NCBI GenBank assembly: GCA_023935145.1
Contig: CM043698.1
Coordinates: 146,181,125 to 146,245,124, forward strand
Length of the DNA: 64,000 bases
Origin: Bretschneidera sinensis
Lineage: Eukaryota > Streptophyta > Magnoliopsida > Brassicales > Akaniaceae
Direction of reading: 5' to 3'
The number at the start of each line of letters is the position of its first letter. Position 1 is the stretch's first letter. Positions 1 to 11,362 of the stretch are shown here, piece by piece. A program made the position numbers and the translations under genes. The notes beneath the pieces were generated by a model. The model was not told the origin of the DNA and ran no database searches. It was given only the letters and a program-made list of their open reading frames with translations.

Positions 1-61
1 AGATCTCACAATCTTAATGGGTTTTTCTAGTTGTTTCTCAACTTCAACTTTGAAAACATTA

Positions 62-98
<37 letters not shown>

Positions 99-463
99 TT
101 CAAAGCCTTAGATTTCTCTTTTGTCAAGGAATGAAATCCATACTGGAAAAAATCGTCAATAAAGTAATGAAATAACTCTTACTACATAGGGTATGTGACT
201 TAGGTCAACTAATATTAGTGTGCACTATAAGTTGAGCCATTATTATTAGTTTTGGTTAACTTTCCCCTAATACAATCAACACAAGTCTCCATATCCCCAA
301 AATCAAGAGTGGGTAAAATATCATCCCTAACAAGTCTTTCAACACTCTCTCTAGAAATGTGACCTAAACGCCTATGTCATTAGAAACACTCTACATCATT
401 CTTCCATCTCTTATAATTTGAACCAATCCAGATTTCAATAGTCGCTTGATTATTGTTCACAGA
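1..463 (-). pseudogene. Ty1/copia gag-start/integrase remnant, cut by window edge
   Basis: Read on the minus strand, bases 340-425 give a copia gag-like N-terminal stretch (GSNYKRWKNDVE) that runs at once into a GAG_pre-integrase motif (HRRLGHISRERVERL, near 330-376, then ETCVDCIRGKL). Bases 1-160 give integrase core text (KVEVEKQLEKPIKIVRS). The join of gag start to pre-integrase implies a large internal deletion. Stops and a TTA microsatellite interrupt the frame. The same family recurs at 39301-39778. It is not functional; the rest lies outside the window. Confidence 0.7.
62..98. repeat. (TTA)n microsatellite
   Basis: About 12 TTA units. The tract lies inside the decayed copia integrase frame, and an equivalent longer tract sits at 39717-39764 in the duplicated copy, so it predates that duplication. 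Confidence 0.95.
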
Positions 464-773
464 AAATGAGATTGATTCAAAACAAGAATGTAACCATTAG
501 TATATGGGCAATAACCAACATATTTCAAAAAAGAAAATCTAAGAGTATAGTTATAAACTCCCATTTGGGCGGAGAATACAATATACACTTAGAAACTCTT
601 CACATGAAGCATATGAAGATAATGTTTAGTTTTTCGAAAGAATTGTCCCTTTTTGGGCAGACAGACCTTCTAAACTGACGATAATCTTTCCACAATGTTT
701 CATGTATTTCCATAAATTACAGTAAACAACTACCCCTTTGAGCAGGTAATTGCATTATGCAATTGAAATCACC

Positions 774-992
774 CTGCAACATATTTTATTGAAATCCCAT
801 CAGTATAATGAGTGTGCCACTTTAGCAGCAAACACCCATATCAATCTATGAAATTTTCAAAACCGAGATAAACAGTAATCATTCTGCAACATATTTTTGT
901 AAAATCGTATAAGTATCAACGAGTGTGTCATTTTAACAGCAAACACTCACGGCAACCAATGAAAATTTTCAAAATTGGGATAAACAATAATG
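774..992. repeat. Two diverged tandem copies of a 110-bp unit
   Basis: Two tandem units of about 110 bp start with CTGCAACATATTTT at 774 and 884 and share a core reading AGCAAACACTCA. A third, more diverged relative lies at about 2060-2175. They sit upstream of the minus-strand copia remnant, where an LTR or leader would be expected, so they may be old LTR subrepeats; no LTR ends could be placed. Apart from these units I recognise nothing in 464-2030. Confidence 0.6.
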
Positions 993-2033
993 CCCTTCAC
1001 AATCACAGACACATGTAAAACGACGACCATGCATATGACCATACAATATGAGATACTCTAAATAACATTTACCTCTATAAGTCACCAGACAATCAACACT
1101 TGCATCCTTACTACATGTCTTGAACATAACAAAACAATCTTATTATTTTTCATAACATGCATATCAATAACAATTTAGCATATCAAAACAATTTGCTATG
1201 AAATAAGGTCTTAGAATATATGCATAGATTTTGAGAAATAAACAGTTAAATACATATTATGAATTCATTCGCCACAATAATCCAAACAATGAAACAAACA
1301 AATGGCAAAACTGGATATTCATGCAACAATGCTAATAGATGATCTAACATTTTGGAAACCCACTTCACCGAGCACGAATCGATTTGTTTATACAACCACT
1401 ACTTCGATGTGGAAGTGGGACCAACCCATTCTTTTGCCATTTCGTAATTGTAAATGCTTATTCTTCTCAATGGGTATAAAATAATTTACACATCTTAAGT
1501 AAAGATAAACAATTCTCATGATCCATATACATGCCCAATTAAATATCATCACTATGAGTTACTAGGCATGTAAACTTTAGTTCATTATTCTAAAATTTTA
1601 GTATTAATCCCAATTAGTACACAAAATGCAAATTTTATGAAGAATAAAATATTAAGATCTTACTAATATTTTACTCTATATATTAGTATATCACAATATT
1701 GAAATATATTTCACATGCTCAAAATTTAATTATTATCGATAAATGCACCAATTGAACAAATATGAATTAGAAAATATGTTTTAGAAAATTTAAGAAAGCT
1801 ACATATTTTCTATAATTTTTAATTTTCATATTTTCTATTCACTCTCATGAAATAGATTTGATTTTATTATTTGGCCTAGTCAAAATTTCAATAGTAGTAC
1901 TATTATATATCAACAACAATGAAAATTGTTTAGAACAACCAAAAGATAACACATTTAGGCAGAGTATGCAACATGCAAGTAAAATCTCTTATATGAAGCC
2001 AACACATTTAAGCAGTTGCCCCATTTAAGTAGA

Positions 2034-2895
2034 TGATTGAATACAATAACCTTGATAAACGTTCCGTAACAATAATATAAAATAACCCTATAAATATCAG
2101 TGAATGGATCATTTTGACGGTAACCATCTACATCAACTAATGAAACTATTCCAAACCGAAACTGATAAAATATATTACCCAACATGTATAAATACTAAAA
2201 CAATATGTATGCATTTTATCCTCTCAATATGAGATAGTAAACCACATTCCTTTTTGGATCAAAATCAGAACATATGTTGCACAAGCAAAACAAGTTTTGA
2301 ACTAAAATTAATAAAACAATCATATAAATTATTTATATACAAAAGTAAACATAAATAAGACATATTGGAACACAAACACAATTAATATACCAAATCTCAC
2401 AATTAAATGTTTTGTAGAAGCATCATAAATCATATACGTGAGTATTACAAAAAAATTTCACATATTAATTTAATAATTCAAGAGAGTTCCCATAAAATTA
2501 ATAAAATGAATTCATACTACAAAATAAATTCACTTCATAACATAATCTTATTGTAAAGGAAACACTCTCAAATCAATAATCAATATACACAATTTTGTAT
2601 TTAAATCGAAGTACTGTGTTGTTTATATTAGGAAAAGATCTTTTGGATTGCACGCCAAGTTCATCCAATTGCTTCTATAGTTTAGAGGAGACAATGGGAC
2701 TTTTAAGGAACGTAATGCTTTAAAGACAGAAGATTCAATTGCTAAGCTAAATCTGTTTTGTGTAAGTGGCACGACATCTACCTGCTAGAGACCTATACCT
2801 TACCATATTTCATACCTGTTCAGATCATAAAAATACAAGCAAAAACATGTCTTCACATAGCAACATCAATCTCATTTAAATCTCTTCAAAAGACA
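2034..2895. repeat. Segmental duplicate of 39779-40650
   Basis: Nearly colinear with 39779-40650, about 95% identical by eye. No long frame is conserved: the short plus-strand frame around 2758-2946 appears in both copies but its end differs. The block ends at 2895, where unit A switches into solo LTR sequence at the shared bases CTGGACC. It is probably non-coding or LTR sequence belonging to the copia remnant on its left. Confidence 0.75.
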
Positions 2896-3338
2896 CTGGA
2901 CCGCTTCCTCACTTTAGAACTCTTGGTCCTTTCTCACTCACAATAACAAGAACACAATTAAATTATGGGAAGGATGAAGAAGAACCCTTACACATTTTAT
3001 TGAGAGAGAGCAAGAAGTATTACAATAGAATGCCTTCTTGAATCTGCTTACAAGTGACTTCTACAACAATTATTTGTAGGCTTTGGCCATTACACATAAG
3101 GCAATAACATAAAGAGCAAATCTTACAATTAAAGTAAATGATATGACAATTAAACTAATTGATACGTGACAGATTAGTCTAAAGTTGCATTCAAGAGAGA
3201 CATCTCTATCAAATCTGCACTTACCTTATTGAGACTGAGACAATAAAAACCGCAGAAGTAATATATTTCTAGAAGTTGGTGTTGGAAAATCTCTGGAACA
3301 GGCTTAGTTGCAGGTGCCAAAGGGACCGGCCCGTGACA
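2896..3338 (-). mobile_element. Solo LTR downstream of UGT-A, 5'-truncated on the plus strand
   Basis: This is the largest part of a 598-600 bp LTR seen whole at 23410-24007 and 44442-45041. Its retained end reads GGCCCGTGACA, followed by CAATGC. The LTR reads in the same direction as the UGT. It holds AATAAA on the minus strand at 2996-3001, about 375 bp beyond the UGT stop. The LTR TATA box (TATAAATA in copies B and D) is changed to TACAAATA here. The missing end was replaced by the block ending at 2895. Confidence 0.75.
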
Positions 3339-3374
3339 CAATGCTATCAAGGCTGTAAAACTAGCAAACTGGCT

Positions 3375-4775
3375 CTAGCTTTTGGATGCCAAAAGGTTTT
3401 GCAGACTGTCAATGAAAGTATTTAGGTAGTTTTCTTGTATAACTTCACTTGAAACTATCTTGTTCAACTTGGCATGGTTGCTCTTGATCAGAGAAGCCAA
3501 GTCATTGTCTTTATCCATGACAGATTTGATTAATTTGCTCAAATTCTCCTTAGTAATCCACCCATGTGCTTCTCTCTCTACTTCTACTGCAACTTTCAGT
3601 TCATCTACCATTAATCTGGTTCCCATAATCTGATCACGGAGATCATGTGGTATCAGCACGATTTGGCAATCACTAAGTCGAGACTCCCACATAGAACCGT
3701 ACCCACAATGACTGACAAAACACCCAACAGATTGATGCTCAAGAATCAGTGTTTGGGGCACCCATCCTCCATACACCCACCCTCTCCCTTGAATTCTCTC
3801 TTGAAACCCATCAGGCAATGCTTCTTCGATTGTTGAACATCCCTGTGGTGGTGTTAAGGCCAACAAGAATGGAAACCCAGTTAACTCAATCCCTAAAACC
3901 ATCTCTTGAAATTGCTCTTTTTCTAGTTTAATCTGGCTTCCAAATGCACAATACACAACAGAATTTTTCTGAAACCTGTTTAACCAATTAGCCCATTTCC
4001 CCTCTAGCTGTGTAGTTTCTGCTGATTTATCTAGCAAGATTGGTCCCGTTAGAAGGATATGTTTTTTGTACTGCTCTGCTATGTAGTCACAGAACTGTCC
4101 CTCAATCTCAGAAAAAGTTCTCATTGCAATGGCATCGCTCTCTTTCATTCCAGTAGTTAACCGATTGTAGAACGGAACCAAATTTCGTACATGTTCTTCG
4201 GAATTCAACAATCGAGACGCCTCATTACGTCTCAATACAACAGTGGAAGATGGGTAGCCTGGTGGTGGCTTCATGTATTCTTCTAAGGTCATGTCCTTAG
4301 CTATTCTCCGAGCTGGAACCATGTTGTGTGCAAGTGTTGTTGCAGTCACCACGGAATAATTAATCGAAATGGAGCCATATTGTCTTCGAGTTAATTCTGG
4401 AATCCAGAATGCCAAATCAAAGAAGATGCAGTGTGGCTTTGGAATTGTGCTTAAAATGGTTTCGACTTGGTCTTGTGTTTTGTCCATGGAAATAAAGAGT
4501 TTGTCATGTAGAGGTAAAGGTATTTCAGAGGCGGTTTCGGTGCCAATTGGGATGCCGTCGACATGGGGGATGACAAGAGGGAAGAAGGTTATGAGGTTCG
4601 GATAACGGTTGAGATATTGGAGCTTTGATTGTGCTCCTTTGGGTAGCAAGAAAGAGATTTTATGGCCTCTTTCAGCAAGCTTGTTTGAGAGGTGAAGGAA
4701 AGGAATGAAATGGCCATAAGCAAACCATGGAAACATGACTACATGGAGTTTTGAGCTATTGGTGTTATTAGTCAT
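3375..4775 (-). CDS. UDP-glycosyltransferase, UGT79-like (UGT-A)
   Basis: Intronless family 1 glycosyltransferase of 466 aa, a usual length, with GT-B fold and cytosolic (no signal peptide). It should move a sugar from a UDP-sugar to a small acceptor; UGT79 relatives often extend the sugar of flavonoid or anthocyanin glycosides, but acceptor and donor cannot be read here. The catalytic His is in WFAYGHFIPF (H22) and its partner Asp is in CIFFD (D120). The donor-binding PSPG box covers residues 338-382, from WVPQ through HCGYGS to LRDQ, one residue longer than the usual 44. An upstream in-frame ATG at 4799 would add 8 residues; 4775 is preferred because it matches the start of UGT-B. Protein identity with UGT-B is about 95% by eye. 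Oddity: UGT-B has Leu in WESLLSD, this copy has Arg. Confidence 0.93.
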   Translation of the reverse strand: MTNNTNSSKLHVVMFPWFAYGHFIPFLHLSNKLAERGHKISFLLPKGAQSKLQYLNRYPNLITFFPLVIPHVDGIPIGTETASEIPLPLHDKLFISMDKTQDQVETILSTIPKPHCIFFDLAFWIPELTRRQYGSISINYSVVTATTLAHNMVPARRIAKDMTLEEYMKPPPGYPSSTVVLRRNEASRLLNSEEHVRNLVPFYNRLTTGMKESDAIAMRTFSEIEGQFCDYIAEQYKKHILLTGPILLDKSAETTQLEGKWANWLNRFQKNSVVYCAFGSQIKLEKEQFQEMVLGIELTGFPFLLALTPPQGCSTIEEALPDGFQERIQGRGWVYGGWVPQTLILEHQSVGCFVSHCGYGSMWESRLSDCQIVLIPHDLRDQIMGTRLMVDELKVAVEVEREAHGWITKENLSKLIKSVMDKDNDLASLIKSNHAKLNKIVSSEVIQENYLNTFIDSLQNLLASKS

Positions 4776-5275
4776 CTTGGTTTCACCAAAGAGTTGCAAA
4801 GTTGTGATCTTTCAAGTGTTTGGATCTTTTCTGGGTTCGACAGCAGATTTGCAAAGTTATGACAAAGTGAGTGTTTGGATCAGCTATTTGTAAAGGATAG
4901 TCGGTGCTCATTGTTTTTTAGTAACCGTCACCATTGTTGGATATTTTTAGGCACACTTTGTTTTGGATTATAAAATGCTATGTACTTTAAAAAAAAGAAA
5001 TAATGTCCCACTTTTTTTAAAAAAAAAATCAATGTTAAAAAAGTGTCTAATATAATATTCTTCCAAATAAGTTTAATCAGATAAATTGATTTTATAATTA
5101 TTTTATTATTATTTTGATAATTTAAATTGAAAACATTGTTAAACAAAACAATACCTTAATCAAAATTAAACAAGTAAATAAAATGGCATACGAAATACTT
5201 GAAGTGTCTAGAAAATTAAAAAGGTTAGGCTTCAATAGTTTTAAATCACTATCCTTTACAGAAAAAAAGATAGTA
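4776..5275 (-). promoter_or_regulatory. 5' flank of UGT-A, shared with UGT-B
   Basis: This flank aligns with 25448-26045 upstream of UGT-B and diverges abruptly near 5275, where an inverted-repeat element begins. CCTAAAAATAT on the minus strand at 4941-4951, about 170 bp from the start codon, is kept in UGT-B (25657-25667) and is the best TATA-like candidate. The start site itself cannot be placed. Confidence 0.4.
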
Positions 5276-5298
5276 AATTCTCTCCGAACTAAGCTGGT

Positions 5299-6130
5299 GC
5301 AATGAGTCATTGAACTATAAATTAGTAATAATCAATTTTTTAAAGTAAATTTTCCTCAAAATCAGTTAAGTAAGCTACATCATGCGAGTACAAATGCTCA
5401 ATCGGCCAAGTGAAATTACTAAATAGTGACGATTAGCTAGCTATCAATTAAGAGGCTTAGAGTTTTAAACGAAAAACTTGAGGCTTTTTCAATTCAGGTG
5501 TTGCAACGATGCGATAAACTCTTGGCCAAAATCAATAATCAGTTTCATGATCATGTTCATTCCTTAATTTCAATCAAACAAAATAGAACCCAGAAATCCA
5601 ACTAACAAAAAAATAAAAAGAATCCAAAGCATAAAGTACGTTGAGACATAGTATAAATGCATGGAAAACCTATGTAGTAGTTTATAGAGAACAAAATATC
5701 CTATCAGTTTCACATGCCATTATCTATATAAAGAGCAACTTCCTTTTTTAATTGGTTAAATTCCCCTTTCCATTCGTCCACAGCCGCATCCCTGCTATTA
5801 CGCATTCATTGCGAAAAAAGAAAAGCTTGGGGCAACACCTTTATAGTCGTCTTAACACTTGAATTCGATTCTAATGTCATGGCAGCGCATGAATTGAAAA
5901 AGCCTCAAGCTTCGTTCGTTCAAAATCCTGAGTTTCTTGATTGATGGTTAGCAGATTGTCACTATTCATCCTGCACGTTTAGTCTTTAACTTATATGAAG
6001 GTTATTTGATAATTTCACTTAGTTAAATGGGCACATGTATTTACGTGATGTAGTTTAGTTAATTGATTTGAGCGAAAATTTGCTAAAGAAAGTTAATTGA
6101 TATTAATTCATAGTTTACGGACCTATTGAG
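5299..6130. mobile_element. Long inverted-repeat (MITE or foldback) element upstream of UGT-A
   Basis: Arms of about 200 bp at roughly 5299-5508 and 5886-6130 are reverse complements. The best core is TTGAGGCTTTTTCAATTCA at 5479-5497, paired with the reverse complement near 5891-5909. The inner 380 bp has no long frame. Long arms around a short unique centre resemble a non-autonomous Mutator-type or foldback element. No target duplication could be fixed. It lies 0.5-1.35 kb upstream of UGT-A, at the point where similarity to the UGT-B flank ends, so it is probably an insertion specific to copy A. Confidence 0.6.
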
Positions 6131-6387
6131 TCAAATTAATAATTCAAAAAGCGAAATGCTATTGATCCATAGTTTAAGAATCTGCGATGCAATAAACTCT
6201 ATTATATAACTACATATATAAGAAATTAATATATTACTTTTAAAATTAAATTACGTAACTTAAGTTTTTTATGTTCTAAAAAGTTTAATTTGCATTCGTA
6301 TTGAGTATGCTAGTACATAAATTAACTTAAAATGAATAGAAAGAATAAAAACCGAATTCCTCTTCTTTATTTTTTTCGTAAGATTTC
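6131..6387. repeat. Spacer shared with unit C
   Basis: Bases 6200-6360 match 36290-36540 (AAGAAATTAATATATTACTT in both). No gene is seen. It marks the spacer that follows the UGT flank in the tandem unit and ends where the Copia-B LTR begins. Confidence 0.6.
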
Positions 6388-7161
6388 ATTTTGAAAAACT
6401 ATTTCAAAATTTATCATTAAAACAGTTTTCAATTCATGGTCCATTGAATTTTCGGTTTTAATATCTATCTTTAATTTTTCGATTCATGGTCTTAATAGTC
6501 AATGATGGCATTTCTATATTCTTATCTTTCTTTGATATTTGTTTTACTGTAGTTAATCCATTAAATGCTCAGTCCTGTGATTTCTTGAAAGTTGAACAAA
6601 GAAAGATGAGAAGTGATGCTACATAGAAAAGTGCAAAAGATTAAGTGTTCAAATGCTAGACAATAAAGAACAAGAAATTAAGTGTCGACTCATTACTTAC
6701 TTTTTTTTTTCTTTTTATTTTTCATTTCTAGCTGTTTTAACATTTGGCATTAAAAAACGAAAAAATAAAAAAAAGAAAATTTAGAATTTAAGTGTTATTA
6801 ACTACATTTTTTACTGACCAATAATTATTTCTTTCAAATCTGTACTAACACCTATAAATACCACCAAGCGTGGTGGTTTGAGAGAAATGAAAAATTTAGT
6901 TTTTGCTTCATTTTTCTAAAAAAAACCAACACTCTATAATTTGTCTCACTTTCTTTACAGGAATATTTTACTTTGGTTTATTTCTTTACATGTTCGAAGT
7001 CCTGTTTGTGAGTGCACACAAACTGGGCTACTGTTGTATCCTAGAGAGCGACCGTCAGAACCATCTGCATCACAGTAGGGTTAAATCGCTTTTCAAGGAC
7101 AGCGAATTAATTTATGTTCCTCAGTACTTTCTTTTCAATTTAACGTCTTTTGTATTTAATT
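6388..7161 (+). mobile_element. Copia-B copy 1, left LTR
   Basis: Aligns with the right LTR at 21833-22603 and with the LTR start at 63885. TATAAATA lies at 6853-6860 and overlaps a 7-bp-stem hairpin, ACCACCA...TGGTGGT (6860-6877), kept in the other LTR. The exact ends are uncertain: the first bases (TGT) are not present here and alignment stops at about 7161. An open frame at 6903-7208 is probably chance. Bases 7162-7273 would be the leader; no clear primer-binding site is seen. Confidence 0.75.
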
Positions 7162-7273
7162 TTGGAGGTAATTTTTTTGTTACCACTTTTTGTTGGATTA
7201 TTTGTTAATTACTTGAGCACCTCACTAATTTTTTCAACAATCTTGAGAAGTGATGTTTTGGTACTCAATTAAT

Positions 7274-8046
7274 AATGGTTCCCATTTCTGATATGTCAAA
7301 ATTAGAATCCTTTGATGGTAACCATTACAAAAGATGGTCTGAAAAAAAAATGCTTTTTTTAATCTAAAAGCAATTGAGGTTGCGTATGTGTTATTTAAAG
7401 ATTTGGATGCGCCTAATTATATGTATGAACCTACTCTTACTCTTACTATTTCTATCAAAAACTATGAGCGAGATAATCGAACATGTCAAGGTTGTATTTT
7501 ACATAATTTGTCAAATGCTTTGTTCGATATTTATTGTTCAATTAAATCTGCAAAAGATATTTGGGAAGCACTAAAAATAAAATACTCAACTGAATTTATA
7601 TGTTGGTATAAAAAATATGTGGTTTGAAGGTTCCTAGAGTACAAAATGATTGATGAAAGACCAACATGGACCAAGTTCATGAGTACCAAAATATAGTTCT
7701 TGAGATTCTTGTAGAAGGTGTGACCATAGACGAGACTTTTTAAGTTGCTGCATTAATTGAGAAGTTGCCACCTTCTTAGAAGGAGTATAAAAACTATCTC
7801 AAGCACAAAAAGCGTGATATGACCTTAGAAGATCTAGTGGTTCACATCCAAATTAAAGAATCCAGTCGTTTGAAGGACAAGACAAACTTGGTGAGTGAAT
7901 TCTTTTCAAAGGCAAATCTGGTGGAACAAAATATGCTGAAAAAGGTAAGGGTTCTAGAAAATATCACCAAGGTAAGGCCTTTACTAAGAAACCTATGAAA
8001 AGAAATAATTTCAGAAAACCAAACAAAATCCTGAAAAAGAAAAAAG
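7274..8046 (+). pseudogene. Copia-B copy 1 gag (decayed)
   Basis: Capsid-type gag of a Ty1/copia element. From the ATG at 7274 the text MSKLESFDGNHYKRW is a typical gag start; a UBN2-like region follows (CILHNLSNALFDIYCS, then AKDIWEALKIKYS) in another frame, then EKLPPSWKEYKNYL-like text near 7760-7800 and HIQIKESSRLKDKTNLV near 7845-7890. Several frameshifts and stops break it. It is cut at 8051 by Sirevirus element 1; its zinc-knuckle and pol parts resume at 18197. Confidence 0.8.
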
Positions 8047-8051
8047 GACCT

Positions 8052-9227
8052 TGTAGACTGAAGTTCCAACCCAAGAGGGGGGTGAATTGGGTTTTTAAAA
8101 ACTTTAACTAATTACTCGCAAGTTTATAAAAATAGTTAAGTGCACAAGCGTATAAATAAGTAAAGTGCTTTAAATAAAAGAATTTAAGGAATAGAAAGTG
8201 CAAACTCAGTTTATAGTGGTCCGACAATATCAGATTTGTTCCGACCCTACATCCTCTCTGTTCAAGGAACCTCCTTGAAGTAATCCACTAAAACTTTAGT
8301 CGTACAACTTCACAGGTGTTGTATAAACCTTACAACCAATCCTTTCTTCTCGAAAGCTAATCTCTTCCTCTCAGAAGCTAATCTCTTTCTTTCGGAAGTT
8401 AACTCCTTTACAATAAATATGAGTTGCTGTAAAGTAAATGGTAGAGAGATAGCAATGAATGCTTTAACAAATGAACAATATCTCTATTTCAAAGTAAAGC
8501 TTGAAGAATGGCTCAACAATAAATGTTTCAAAGCTTTTGTGTATTAATGAGCAAAAACTTGATTGAATGAGTAATCCTCTTCCTTTAAATGCTCATTAGA
8601 GTAGGTTTATATAGCCTTGAATTAATATGGTCATTGGGTACTGACTTAGTACATTAAATTCTCAAGTCTGGCACCCTAACGGTCATATTTTTCGAATTAC
8701 CAGTCGATTAGGTCTTAGTACTAGTCGACTAGGTCAAGTGAAAAGTCTCACTTTTTAAGGCTGTGAAGAGTACTAATCGACTGGGTCATTTGTACTAGTC
8801 AACTAGGGACATACTGTCCAATATACCAGTCGATTGGTATTGATCACCCAGTCGACTGGGGACATACTGTCCCATATCCCACTCATTTGGTATAGGGATC
8901 CAGTCGTCTGGGTTGCCCTTCAACCCAGTTTTTCATGTTTTGAAATATTTTTGACTTAGAAACGTTTGAATGAATAGCTTTGTCAAAATGCTTTTACAAA
9001 AAGAGCCATAAGACAACCTAATTATTTGAACAAGAGAGATTTACAACTTGTTTCATTACTTTATGCCTATACTAGATCTTCTGTCTTGACTTGGTATCTG
9101 ATTCGGGTTGAGTTCTTGTATCTTGATTCTTGGCTGTATGCTTTTATCGTTTAAAACATTTAGATAGCACTGTTAGTACAATTAGAGTAGTGTTTTGTCA
9201 TTATTAAAATTTAAATGAGGGTCAACA
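8052..9227 (-). repeat. 3' LTR of Sirevirus element 1
   Basis: On the plus strand it begins TGTAGACTGAAG and ends GGGTCAACA, the complement of the Sirevirus TG...CA ends. It contains the minus-strand TATATAA near 8608-8614 and a degraded array of CCAGTCGACTGG palindromes at 8697-8915. Next to it (9228-9241) lies the complement of a purine-rich tract (ATGGAAGAT end). C-rich bases near 9430 and 9490 (CCCCCTAAATC, CTCCCCCGTTTTG) are the complements of extra internal purine tracts. Confidence 0.88.
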
Positions 9228-9890
9228 ATCTTCCATTTTTTGATGATGACAAAACTAATGAGAAAAAACAGTTTTAAAAACTACGTGTTGGGTTTTTAGA
9301 AAAAATGGGTAGAGTTTCCTCTGTTTTTTGAATAAAACCAACTTGTAAAAAGTTCAAAACAGTTTATATTCACTCTAACCAAGCAATCAACATATAGTCT
9401 TATACAACAAGTTCATTGGAGCAATGTTCCCCCTAAATCTATGCACTACTTTAAGTTTACAGTCATTTTTCTAATTGATCTTATATTTCTCCCCCGTTTT
9501 GACAACAGCAGAAAATGAGGTAATAAACCAAAAAATAAGCCATATAGACACTATGGATAGTAAAATCATGTATAAATAGACTTGTATGCGAAAACTAGGC
9601 ATAATTTGGAGTAGGAAGACATCTCGGTAAGAGCCAAAAGTTTCTTTACGTGCATAAACAGTTACAGCATATATCTGAGCAAAGAAGGTTTTATATGAAG
9701 TAAACATATTGCGTAAAAGTAAAATAAGTATACGAATCATAGTGTAAAATAAAATATAGACATATAAAGTAAATATCCATACATCACGGGCTTCTAAGAG
9801 CCAAGAATGAAAACTACAATATATGATAAAGTGATGTTCATGCCAAGAACAACTAAAAGCTATATACAAAAAAGAATTACAGAAAGCAAC

Positions 9891-11196
9891 TCAGTGAGCG
9901 GGAGAGTTAGAGCCGTCTCGTATAAGATCCCGAAGCTTAGCTAAGGAACCTTCTGTATGCTCTCTGTGCAGCTCAAAGTCATCTCTGAGGGAGCGGAGGT
10001 CATGATGTATAGTGTCAATGGAAGAGCTCAAGCTCTGGAATCTGGACTGTATAGTCAGCTGGAGGCTCGTAATGGCCTGGAGAAGATCACTGTATCCAGC
10101 TGGACCAGTACTAGAGCCGCCCATAGGTGGTACTCAGTCATCCGTATCCATAGTAAGGGCTGTAGCATCTGAACCCTCGTCTTCATCACTGCTATCATCC
10201 TCGTCGATCCTGATACTTTTTCTGGCCTTCGAATAGATCATTCCATCTCGGATTGTGCACCCCATCTTCTTTAGAGAGGAGACGTTGATGATTGGGGCCG
10301 ATGTCCTGAGCCTCGAAGGTAAGAAGAGGAACCCGAAAGTGCTAGAGGATGAGTGTGATGAGCATCCCATAGAGAAGGCATCCAGAGTCACTAGTTTCAC
10401 CGTTTATCATGTTGGCAAGCAGCAGGGGGTAGATATTGAAGTGGTGCCCAGTTTTAAGGCACCAAATCAATACCGCGTCTATCTTTGATAGATAGCCCCT
10501 ACACCCAAGCCTCGGATAGATGGTCCAACTCACTATGAGATTGAACAACTTCGAGTTGAGGGGCATGTCACTACATGTGTGAAAGACATAGTTAGGGTCA
10601 CCCCTAACTATCTGACATGCTTCCTCGTAATCGAAGTTGTCCGGCCATCCGTCCAGACTCCATTGGATCCCTCCTACAGGGATTCTCAGAATACTCATCA
10701 AGAGGTCAGTGTTGACCTCGAACTCCACACCCATCACACTGGTTCTAAACCGTAGAGTTAGTGGACTGGGTTTCACCAAGTTCGCGTAAAACTGGTGAAT
10801 CAGACGTGGGTAAAATTTTTGGTGTATCTTGACCAGTGGGGTCAAGTTAATTGCTTCAAAAGAGGGTAAAATATCAAAGTTACCATGACAAATAGATTCG
10901 AAGTCAACGAATCTACCTGCCATGATCTTTTTATTACGAAAAATAGAGGCATACCTCTTTTTTGCTGCTAGGCTGGAGAACAGGGAGTTGTCGAGCTCTG
11001 TCCTCGCCTTCTTGCTTGAGGAGCCAGCTAATCCCTTCCATTTTGTGTTCGGAGCCGTAGATTTGGTGGACCTTGGCCTAGTAGGCACGTGAGGTCCCCC
11101 AACTGTAGTTTTAATGTGGATTTTCTCAGATATTTTGGAGAAAAAGTATTTTTGGGGAGAAAGAGAGATTTGGAAAAAATTAGAGATTTCAACCAT
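9891..11196 (-). pseudogene. Third ORF of Sirevirus element 1 (decayed)
   Basis: A protein encoded after pol. Residues of the 284-aa opening frame (10342-11196) include FYANLVKPSPLTLRFR and ILRIPVGGIQWSLDGWPDN, which resemble the domain annotated in plant databases as putative plant transposon protein. A frameshift near 10345 and a stop near 10132 separate it from the acidic, coiled-coil-like tail (DDFELHREHTEGSLAKLRDL). The start codon used in element 2 is ATA here. Sireviruses often carry an envelope-like gene in this position, but no membrane segment is visible, so that label is not applied. Confidence 0.7.
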
Positions 11197-11362
11197 GGAA
11201 AGTTGAAATAAGTGATATGGAGGAGGAGATCAAGGCTTTTATAGAGTGTTCTGAGGAGATTTTGGTTAGATTGATGAGATTTTTTAGAGAGAGAAAGCTT
11301 AGGGTTTAAAAAATGGCATGAAAAACTAAAAAATCTGAATAGACTATTTATAGAATCGTGAT

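Noticed and set aside
2758..2946. 62-aa frame that also appears at 40508-40735
   Set aside because: Shared only because the block is duplicated; the C-terminal parts differ, one running into a TA microsatellite, and there is no start or domain support.
6903..7208. 101-aa plus-strand frame near the Copia-B left LTR
   Set aside because: It lies in LTR and leader sequence, and the frame is not kept in the right LTR.
10012..10488. Several plus-strand frames opposite the third ORF of Sirevirus element 1
   Set aside because: They lie antisense to a recognisable ORF shared with element 2 and have no domain support.
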